From positions 3,791,001 through 3,851,000 of the forward strand of contig NC_092576.1 of assembly GCF_037975245.1 (NCBI RefSeq): a stretch of DNA of 60,000 bases. The letters are read 5' to 3'. Below, piece after piece: positions 1 to 12,100 of the stretch. This DNA is from Apostichopus japonicus. Its lineage: Eukaryota > Echinodermata > Holothuroidea > Aspidochirotida > Stichopodidae. The translations under genes and the position numbers were made by a program. The notes below the pieces were generated by a model. The model had not been told where the DNA came from. It made no database searches and saw only the letters and a program-made list of their open reading frames with translations. The first letter of the stretch is position 1; every line of letters starts with the position of its first letter.

Positions 1-44
1 ACTCCATCATGTACTTTCTATAATAATGCACAATTAGGACTAAC

Positions 45-161
45 CTTTATCTGGAAGTACCTTTCAAAGATATCCCAAGCATGAGGTTTGGGGCTGTTAG
101 TCCTGACTTGAGGTGAAAGACAGGCTGTGATAGGAGTCATTAATACCCTGCTACCGCTGGT
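45..161 (-). CDS. RUNDC1: RUNDC1 exon, RUN domain core
   Basis: Exon of 117 bases (39 codons), phase 0, with donor GTTAGT. Several AGs occur near the 5' end; only the acceptor CTCTGATAG keeps the frame, giving TSGSRVLMTPITACL and then PHAWDIFERYFQIK. This matches vertebrate MAPIACLLPAF and HPWELFVKYYHAK. It is the last RUNDC1 exon inside the window. Confidence 0.92.
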
Positions 162-3100
162 CTATCAGAGAGAACAACAAAGATAATAAAAACACATAAC
201 ACAACCTACAACACATCATCCTACAACATCTCAGGTTACAGGACAATTTGTTCATCTCCAGAAGGCAGCTATAAATTATATACATCATCCTACAACATCT
301 CAGGTTACAGGACAATTTGTTCATCTCCAGAAGGCAGCTATAAATTATATACATCATCCTACAACATCTCAGGTTACAAGACAATTTGTTAATCCCCAAA
401 AGGCATCTATAAATTTATCAAACACTGATATCAAAATTCTGAGCTGTCATTTCAGTTTACTTCAGAGTGAGCTTAAAGAATGAGAGTGATAGTTGAATGT
501 CTTGTTGGAATAACCTGTCACCGAGACGACGCTGAATGATTGCTGAGCATGGATGTTTTAACCCGTTTATTTTGCACACATGGTTCAACAGGACCACAGT
601 GAAAACTATAAGTAAAAATATCAAAACATTAATATACAAACATTGGTGAAACAAACACATGAATTTGCACCAATGACTGTATATTAATGTTTTGATATCA
701 TCGCAATGAATGTACATGGTATGTTTCCTACCACAACTTTGCACACTACAAACAGAGCGCTTGTCACAATCGCTAGTGTTATGAGAGGCACGAAGGCAGT
801 TATGACACAGCTTATGATAAACTACAACAACCTCTTCTAAGTTGATCTTAACTTACCTTAACCAGACCAAACTCAAAGAAATGTTTCAAGATTGGAGCAA
901 ATTCCCTCCGGACTGTGATTGTGACATCATCTAATGGACGGCTAACTGGACTCTGAGAATCAAATCAACATGTGAAACAGATGAAACTTTACGCCACGAT
1001 AACAGTACAAAATGGTCAGATTGGGGGACTGGGGGGGGGGGGGTATAAAGGGGACAGGGTGAGGCTGAGGAGGATGAAAAGTGGGCTTTGGGAGGACATT
1101 AGTTCTCATTCCAGAGGTAGGAGGAGCACTAAAAGCATGAAGATGTCATGACAGACACGTAGTGTTATCTCATTACATTTTATATCTGTTTTCCTGGACA
1201 CTGGACAGATCAGTCGAGATTAGTCCAAGTTTCATTTAAAGGGTGTGAAGACTGGCGCAGAAAGAAATGTCTAATGCCGGTAATTTGACCTAGTTTTGAA
1301 TGAGGTGTAACAGAAGTGTTAAACACCACCATCGATCCCAGAAAATACACACACAGCTTGCTACCGTCGGTAATTAGACACTAGTGTACAGTCAGTACAT
1401 ACAGCTGCGGTCAATACCCACAACACAGTATACAAACGATACAGCGATGGACATCTCAGGTCCAGCTAAAGATAACAATTAAGGTATCACATTTCATTAC
1501 TGTCTGCATTTTGTAGCGACACGAACAAAACGTCACTTGCAAGCAACGGAAAGTTAACTTTTTCAGATGGCCACACGCGGTTTGGGGCAAGTCTTCAATG
1601 CCTTTAAGGAGACCAGTGACTTACATCTGAGTCATCGCTGGAGTAGTCTTCATCTACTCCCATCATCTCTCTCTGCCTCTGTCTCTCCTTCCGTATCAGT
1701 GACACTACTACTTTATCCAGCTTCTGCAACATAGTTCTGAAGGTATAAACATTACAGCACTGGCAGGTTATCTTTCCTTTCAGTGAAATATAAATATATA
1801 ATAATATAAATATAATAAATACCATATATTAAACTGCTGTTATCATGAAATAAAACATGCTCGAGAGCACTGTACAAAAGAACCAATACCTGGAATATAA
1901 AATTACCAAACTTAAGAAAACCTTAAAGTAATAACAACAGCAATAAAAGTAAAAAATGATAAAAGACACTTTTTAGGTAACCATACTGCTTAAAGAAATA
2001 TTCCTCAAGTGTTGAACTTTCCTCTCCTCTAAACAAGTAGTTTTTTTTTACTCACGATGAGACCAAAGAGCCATTCAAGTATCCTGCCAAACCACAGTTA
2101 ACACAATCTATCTGACTACCCAGCAATATAAATCCTTAGTGAATTGGTAAGAAACATGTCCAGGTATGAGAGGTGGTCAATTTAAGTTGATTCACAAACT
2201 TCCTGCTGGGATCAGAACTATTTAACTTGACCCATCAAAACAAGATTGCTATCCCTACCACTAAAATGGTAAGACTCCTGCATAAAAAGGAAAATTTGTC
2301 TATCAAAGTCAATACATAAATTTCCTCTGGTTCCTAGTGGTCTGCTGTAAAATAAATCTTGTCCTCCCCCCTCTCTCTCCCCTACCATGAATTGGTTTGG
2401 CACATGTAGCTAGTAGAGGTAGGGGAATCAGCTTGAGCTATTCATTTCCATATGGTACTCGGTCTTTATTAACTCCTTTGCAGTGACCTGGCATGTGCTG
2501 ATTGACACAATATATGACTTATCCACATTTCTCTGCAAACTTTACAACACAGGTCTTGTATCTACAGGTCGTCTGAGAATTGAATATATGTGACTCTAAG
2601 ATTAATGCACCGTAAACCTTCAATACGTGTTAGCTCAGTGGTTAACGCTGGTGCGTTTCAATCATAAGGTCCCGAGTTTGAGTCACTCCAAGATTAATGT
2701 ATGTCGTCCAGTTACAGAGTTGCTGACAATTGACATTTCCAAATCATGGACTTTAAATATGAATGTAAGAGACTGACTTCGGTCAGCTTGTGGCTTTGAT
2801 AAGCCAATGAGGCTTCTTCGCGAGTTCCTGCTTGCAGGAGGATCTAATATACATACATAAAACTGATCAATATTTTCTTACTGAAATTCTGAATCATTTT
2901 TCTTTGGTTGTTTTCTTTCTTTCATCCTGTCTGTCCCACATCCTAGCTGTTGGACAGCTATATACTGCAGCACTGATAATGCCTTCTTCATGGCCGAGAT
3001 GTTAGCATCTCTCTCCTGTGATGTGACGGGAAATGATATACACATCATATCAACTCAATTCATATCACATCATACCACATGAGACTACATAAACATTGCA

Positions 3101-6100
3101 CCATAGCATAAAATATAGTAACACATCATGTCATACTTTCCTAGCATATGGTATCACACTGTGTCACATGATAAATGATTACATCACACAAGATATATTG
3201 TCTTGTCATATCACGTCACATTGTGTAATATTATACCACATGCAGGGATGTGCCCAGGATTTCCTGAGTGCCGGGTATACTGATCGCCGTTCGAGTTTTG
3301 AAGGTGCTCAGATGCCAAATGCTGGCACTTGTGTAGCTTTTTAAGCACAAACAGAAGTACTTGTTTTGCTAACAATTTACATTTTTAAATTTTCTTTTAG
3401 TGAAATATATTACGTACCTGGTAAAAGTTAGTTTGTTTCAAAGAGATTTTGCAAGGGAATGATTGAGAGCCGTAAGTAAGTTTTCTTGCATGCGTAACTG
3501 ATGCATTATTAGTCTGTATGATTTTGGCATAGGCTAGGCCAAATTTATGTAGAATATATTGTTAGGAATGTCGGGATTTTAGACGTAAATAGTGCTGGGC
3601 GGGATTCACGATTTTTAAGACAGTGCTGGGCGGTAAGTTTTGGTGCTGGGCGGGGCCGCCCAGCGTGGGCACATCCCTAAGATATCACATATCACATATC
3701 CCTAAGATATCACATATCACATGGCATGTCAAACCTTACTCCATCATATCATATTTGATATGTGATTCTATATTATCATATCATATTGATATATCACAGA
3801 ATATCAGATTGTGTCACATGATAACTATATCATATATTTCATCACATCTTGTCAAACTTAATGACATCACATCATACCAACTTAAATGTCATTCCACATC
3901 ATTATGTTCCATCATATCACATCATACAATATCTCAAATTCTATTTTCGTGTGGAATCAAACCAATGTAAATGTCATATTTTATCATATCATGACACATC
4001 ATGTCACAACCCATTACAAATCCCATTCAATCACATCATATCATATCATATCTATTCCTATCACATCACAATATTTTGTCATACCTTTTTCTCCTGCTCT
4101 GTCCAGGTACGTCCCTGTTCCTTATTTCCACAATCTTGAGACGATCCCATCTGTCGATGAACAATACTATATTCCATCATATCATATTTTTTGTGTCAAA
4201 TCACATTAATTGCATAAATGCCACAATAAATCCTACCATATCACTCCATATCAAAACCAATTCACATCACATCATATCTGCCCTGGTATGATCAGCTTCC
4301 TAAGATGATCTTATCTAAAACCTAGATCAAAGGAGCAATTCAAGGAAATTAATTACATTTGACTGAACCATAATATATGAAATTAAAATAAAACTAGATA
4401 TATCATACCCATACCTTCCTTGTAATAACAAGGTTATAGAAGTGTCTCTATGGCATGTAGGTTCTATTATAATCACAGTATTATGATAACAAAGATGAAA
4501 ACTTCGCCACGTAGACAAGAATTTGTAACAATTCTGGAAAGACCTTGCAGACATGTTCATTACGAATGTATTGAGCAATACTTACGGGGCCATGTACAGG
4601 GCATGTACAGGCATGGCCCAAAGGCCCAGGGGATTGGGCTTCCCCCTGGAGGAATGAGATGAACCTCTCAAGGTCACAGATTTGATTCTTCAACTGAGTA
4701 ATCACTTGACCTTTGACTCGGGCAGGATTAACAATCTGTAAAGAAGAAAAATGGTCGAAGTCAAACACAGAGACATTTATGTGAAAGACAAAGGGGGTGG
4801 GAGGGAGATAGATGGGGGTGAACAGGAAAGAGGAGCAAGAGTCATTGGACGGGGGACTTAATTTCATTCATTGCTAAGTCATCATGATACATCTACTAAA
4901 GTGATGGGGGGAGGGGGGGGGAAGGCCATTCTTTCTTCATTTCAGAGATTACTTCCAACAAGTCTACCATGAGGACTATGGTCATGTAGTTTAATTACTA
5001 TATATATATTGTATGCATACTTCATATTGCCTTCTATATGATAAACACACATTGTACAGTGACATTGCAGTGACACTGGGCACACTTCTATAAATGATAA
5101 ACACACATTGTACAGTGACATTGCAGTGACACTGGGCACACTTCTATAAATGATAAACACACATTGTACAGTGACATTGCAGTGACACTGGGCACACTTC
5201 TATAAATGATAAACATACATTGTACAGTGACATTGCAGTGACACTGTGCACACACACTGCTGATTGAGTACCTTGCCGATTGCACTGTCCACCAGGTTCT
5301 TGAGTTCATCTGTGCTCATGTTCTCATAGTCTTCAAGTTGCATATCCAGCTTTGCCTGAAGTTCTTCTATGATAGCCTTCTGTTTCTCCATCAGTACTGT
5401 GTGAGGCACAATACCAGTCCCTTCCTGTGCAGAGAGAGAACTTTCCGGTTAAATACAACCAAAAATATCAACAGAAAAGCCATAAAAAGTAAGACTAACC
5501 AATTATAAGAAACTTGTGTGAGAAGGCAGAAACACATTTGGTGTTTAATACTCACCTGGCAGATTCATTATTAGTCAGGAATTAATCTCAACATTGAAAA
5601 CAACATCTTGGAGGTTAGTCAACTACCTGGTATAAATGGTTAGTCACAAACCATCTCTACATTAATACACACACTAATAGTTTAACTGACTAACCTGGTA
5701 TAAATGGTTAGTCAGAAATCATCTCTACATTAATAAACACACTAATAGTTTAACTGACTAACCTGGTATAAATGGTTAGTCAGAAACCATCTCTACATTA
5801 ATAAACACCCTGGTAGTTTAACTGACTAACCTGGTATAAATGGTTAGTCACAAACCATCTCTACATTAATAAACACACCAGTAGTTTAACTGACTAACCT
5901 GGTATAAATGGTTAGTCACAAACCATCTCTACATTAATAAACACACTAATAGTATGACTGACTAACCTGGTATAAATGGTTAGTCAGAAACCATCTCTTC
6001 ATTAATAAACACACTAATAGTATGACTGACTAACCTGGTATAAATGGTTAATCACAACCATAATAAACACACTAGTAGTTTAATTGACTGACCTGGTATA

Positions 6101-9100
6101 AATGGTTAGTCACAAACCATCTCTACATTAATAAACACACTAATAGTATGACTGACTAACCTGGTATAAATGGTTAGTCAGAAACCATCTCTTCATTAAT
6201 AAACACACTAATAGTATGACTGACTAACCTGGTATAAATGGTTAATCACAACCATAATAAACACTAGTGTTTACACGGGTCCAAAAATCGGGAACCGGGT
6301 ACCCGAGGGCCGTTAACCGTCGGGTATCCGGGTACCCGGAAAAAAATTGTTTACCCTCGTGTATCACGATTTCCAAGACATTACATATTGGATGCTGTAA
6401 TAAATGCATTATATTTTCTACTGACAATGTTTTCATGTTCAAATACGTAGGTGTAAGATAAGGTATAAAACCTCCCTCAATAATTTTTATTTGCTTCTGT
6501 TTCTTTCATTAACTTGTTAATAAATAAATTATTTAATTATAATTAGCATTACTACTAACATCGCCCTGCCGCCGCTGCTTATGCTAGCTCGTGCACGTCT
6601 ATTGGATCAAACCATATAAATATCCAATTTAGCTCTTAAACAGTTTTTAATACTACTACTATCTATTATGCAGGCCCAGGGTTCGCATTAGCCGCGAGAT
6701 TGCGCGATTCGCGCAATTTGATCGCATTTGGAATAAACGATTAGTAAAAAGCCACTTGCGATTACTATTTTTTAGTTATCCCGTCTATAATCCATAAACA
6801 TCGCGTAAAATTCCTTGTCAGCCTTTCCTTCTTTGAAATAAACGAATGAATAAATAATAATTTCTTCCACATGGTAGCCTAACACCACACTAAGTCAATG
6901 AGAAATCTAGCTAAGCCTAACCATCTGTTTATTTGCTGGAGTTGTGACGCAGTTATAAGACATCCATGGAATACTTTCGTTATTGCTGTTACGTTCGACC
7001 ACATGGTTGCCTAACACCACACTAAGTCAATGGGGGTAGTCTAGCCTAGCCATCTGTTTATTAGCTGAAATTGTGACGCAGTTATAAGATATCTATGGAA
7101 AGCTTTCGTTATTGCTGTTATCTTCGAACACACGGTAGCCTAACAACACACTAAGTCAATGGGAATCAGCCTAACCATCGGTTTGCATTTTTTTTTAAAC
7201 AATCACACTTTGCATATGATTCGGGTAATAAATTAGGAACCGGTGAGTATCGCGTCGAGCGGGCCCCTTCGTTATTGCTGTTATCTGCGACCACATTGTT
7301 GCCTAAAACCACACTAAGTCAATGGAAAATCTGCCTAACCGTCGGTTTGCCAATTTTTTTTTTTTTTTTTTTTAAATCACACTTTGCTTAGGATTCGGGT
7401 AATAAATTAGGAACCGGGTAGTATCACGTCGGGCGGGTACCCGGGTACCCGGATAACCCGTGCAAACACTAATAAACACACTAGTAGTTTAATTGACTGA
7501 CCTGGTATAAATGGTTAGTCACAAACCATCTCCACATTAATACACACACTAGTAGTTTAATTGACTGACCTGGTATATATGGTTAGTCACACACCATCCC
7601 TACATTAATACACACACTAATAGTTTAATTGACTAACCTGGTATAAATGGTTAGTTCACAAACCATCTCTACATTAATACACACACTAGTAATTTAATTG
7701 ACTAACCTGGTATAAATGGTTAGTCACAAACCATCTCTACATTAATACACACACTAGTAGTATAACTGACTAACCTGGTATAAATGGTTAGTCACAAACC
7801 ATCTCTACATTAATAAACACACTAATAGTATGACTGACTAACCTGGTATAAATGGTTAGTCACAAACCATCTCTACATTAATAAACACACTAGTAGTTTA
7901 ATTGACTGATCTGGTATAAATGGTTAGTCACAAACCATCTCTACATTAATAAACACACTAATAGTTTAACTGACTAACCTGGTATAAATGGTTAGTCACA
8001 CACCATCTCTACATTAATAAACACACTAGTAGTATAACTGACTAACCTGGTATAAATGGTTAGTCACACACCATCTCTATATTAATAAACACACTAGTAG
8101 TATAACTGACTGACCTGGTATAAATGGTTAGTCACACACCATCTCTACATTAATAAACACACTAGTAGTATAACTGACTAACCTGGTATAAATGGTTAGT
8201 CACACACCATCTCAACATTAATAAACACACTAGTAGTTTAACTGACTAACCTGGTATAAATGGTTAGTCACAAACCATCTCTACATTAATAAACACACTA
8301 GTAGTTTAACTGACTAACCTGGTACAAATGGTTAGTCACAAACCATCTCTATATTAATAAACACACTAATAGTATGACTGACTAACCTGGTACAAATGGT
8401 TAGTCACAAACCATCTCTATATTAATAAACACACTAATAGTATGACTGACTAACCTGGTATAAATGGTTAGTCACACACCATCTCTACATTAATAAACAC
8501 ACTAGTAGTATAACTGACTAACCTGGTATAAATGGTTAGTCACACACCATCTCTATATTAATAAACACACTAGTAGTATAACTGACTGACCTGGTATAAA
8601 TGGTTAGTCACACACCATCTCTACATTAATAAACACACTAGTAGTATAACTGACTAACCTGGTATAAATGGTTAGTCACACACCATCTCAACATTAATAA
8701 ACACACTAGTAGTTTAACTGACTAACCTGGTATAAATGGTTAGTCACAAACCATCTCTACATTAATAAACACACTAGTAGTTTAACTGACTAACCTGGTA
8801 CAAATGGTTAGTCACAAACCATCTCTATATTAATAAACACACTAGTAGTATAACTGACTGACCTGGTATAAATGGTTAGTCACACACCATCTCTACATTA
8901 ATTAACACACTAGTAGTATAACTGACTAACCTGGTATAAATGGCTAGTCACACACCATCTCAACATTAATAAACACACTAGTAGTTTAACTGACTAACCT
9001 GGTATAAATGGTTAGTCACAAACCATCTCTACATTAATACACACACTAGTAGTTTAATTGACTGACCTGGTATAAATGGTTAGTCACACACCATCTCTAC

Positions 9101-12100
9101 ATTAATAAACACACTAATAGTTTGATTGACTGACCTGGTATATATGGTTAGTCACAAACCATCCCTACATTAATACACACACTAATAGTTTAATTGACTA
9201 ACCTGGTATAAATGGTTAGTCACAAACCATCTCTACATTAATAAACACACTAGTAGTTTAACTGACTAACCTGGTACAAATGGTTAGTCACAAACCATTT
9301 CTACATTAATAAACACACTAGTAGTTTAACTGACTAACCTGGTATAAATGGTTAGTCACAAACCATCCCTACATTAATACACACACTAGTAGTTTAACTG
9401 ACTAACCTGGTACAAATGGTTAGTCACAAACCATCTCTACATTAATAAACACACTAGTAGTTTAACTGACTAACCTGGTACAAATGGTTAGTCACAAACC
9501 ATCTCTACATTAATAAACACACTAATAGTATGACTGACTAACCTGGTATAAATGGTTAGTCACACACCATCCCTACATTAATAAACACACTAATAGTTTA
9601 ATTGACTAACCTGGTATAAATGGTTAGTCACAAACCATCTCTACATTAATAAACACACTAGTAGTTTAATTGACTGACCTGGTATATATGGTTAGTCACA
9701 CACCATCCCTACATTAATACACACACTAGTAGTTTAATTGACTAACCTGGTATAAATGGTTAGTCACAAACCATTTCTACATTAATAAACACACTAGTAG
9801 TTTAACTGACTAACCTGGTATAAATGGTTAGTCACAAACCATCCCTACATTAATACACACACTAGTAGTTTAACTGACTAACCTGGTATATATGGTTAGT
9901 CACAAACCATCTCTACATTAATAAACACACTAATAATTTAATTGACTGACCTGGTAGGCAAACTGTTCAATGTCATCTAACTGACATTTTAACTGTGCTA
10001 TCAACTCCATCTGTTTCTCTCTCTGTTCTGCTATCTTCTTTTCATGTTCAACCTCCACCTGTCAAAATGATGAATATTCATTACTTGTTGGTTGCAATCC
10101 AAGTGAACTTCTACTAAATCCACCAGTAAACTGATTTTTATTAAAATGCAAAAAAAAAACAGTGAAAGCATGTTTGCCAAGCATCCTACAAACATTTTGT
10201 TAGGCTAGTATAGTATAGCCTAGTATAGCGTAGTATGATATAGCCTAGTTTAATATAGCCTAGTATAATATAGCCTAGTATAGCATAGCCTAGTAAAGTA
10301 TAGCGCCTAGTATAGAATAGCCTATTATAATATAGCCAAGTATAGTATAGCCTATTATAGTATAGCTTAGTTTAGTATAAAATATTATAAAATAATAATG
10401 ATAATATCAGCAGTTATTTTTACGATGCTTAAGCGACCACAAATGGAATTTGGAATCTTTTCAATTTAGAAAGTCATTTCAGATGGAAAAACTATAGATT
10501 GCTCTTGGATGAAAAAACCTGCCACACTATGACCCGGCCGGGTTTCGAACCAGGAGCCTCCTGATTGCTAAGCCTCATTGCTTCAAATGTCACCGCTTTT
10601 ATCCCCTTGGCCACAGCACCGGTATGATATATAGCCTGCAATAATATAGCCTAGTATAATATAGCCTCTAGAGTATAGTATGGACTAGGCTCACATGTTA
10701 TGCTTTATGTGCTGCATTCACAAAATAATTCAAGTCTTCACTTTCATGTACAAACATTCAATCTTTTATTAAACAATGCACCTGATCAATTAACTACATA
10801 ACTGATCCAGAAGTATATCAACAAGGCTGTCATTAACATTTAACCACCTGCTGTTGGTTGTGATCCACATTTGCAGAATGTTGCCATAGTAATTACTTTG
10901 AAACCCCTACCCATATTTGTTGTCAAATATTTACCAATGCCACAAACTAATGCAATGTTCCTAAGTATGTATAGAACATAAGATAAATACATGTCAGGTG
11001 AGTGATTCTGTACTATATCCTGGAGAAAACATCTCCACATCCAGTAATGTATTAGAGAAGCTGGTATTGTTGGCAATCTAACATTTACCAATGCCACAAA
11101 CTAATGCAATGTTCCTAGGTATGTATAGAACATAAGATAATTACATGTCAGGTGTGAGTGATTATTGACTATATCCTGGAGAAAAAATCTCCACACCCAG
11201 TAATGTATTAGAGAAGCTGGTATTGTTGGCAATCTAACATTTACCAATGCCACAACCTAATCCAATGTTCCTAAGTATGTATAGAACATAAGATGAATAC
11301 ATGTCAGATGTGAGTGATTCTTTACTATATCCTGGAGGAAAAACATCTCCACACCCAGTAATGTATTAGAGAAGCTGGTATTGTTGGCAATCTAACATTT
11401 ACCAATGCCACAAACTAATGCAATGTTCCTAGGTATGTATAGAACATAAGATAATTACATGTCAGGTGTGAGTGATTCTTTACTATATCCTGGAGGAAAA
11501 ACATCTCCACACCCAGTAATGTATTAGAGAAGCTGGTATTGTTGGCAATCTAACATTTACCAATGCCACAAACTAATGCAATGTTCCCTATGTATGTAAG
11601 AATTTAAGATAATGTCAGGTGTGAGTGATTCTTGACTATATCCTGGAGAAAACATCTCCACACCCAGTAATGTATTAGAGAAGCTGGTATTGTTGGAAAT
11701 CTAACATTTACCAATGCCACAAACTAATGCAATGTTCCTAAGTAAGTATAGAACATAAGATAAATACATGTGAGGTGTGAGTGATTCTTGACTATATCCT
11801 GGAGAAAACATCTCCACACCCAGTAATGTATTAGAGTAGAGCCTGGTATTGTTGACAATATTCGTGCTCAGCAGAAAGCTTTACACAAATGTTTTTGACA
11901 GTGTGACGCAGCACTGTTATAACAAATGTGTAACAGGAACAATCTTAGCAGACCAGTTATCAGACCATTTGGATAATACAAAATGCTGAAAATTTTATAT
12001 ACTTACAGTACCAGAACCACATTTGCATATCTATTGATAAATTGGCAATTTTCATCTTATAATTTGCTGAATAAATTCCCAGTTTTAGCAATTGAGAAAG

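Noticed and set aside
4481-4867. 128-codon minus-strand ORF taken as a whole
   Set aside because: Only 4735-4586 is an exon, bounded by TTACAG and GTAAGT. The flanking codons are intron sequence that happens to be open.
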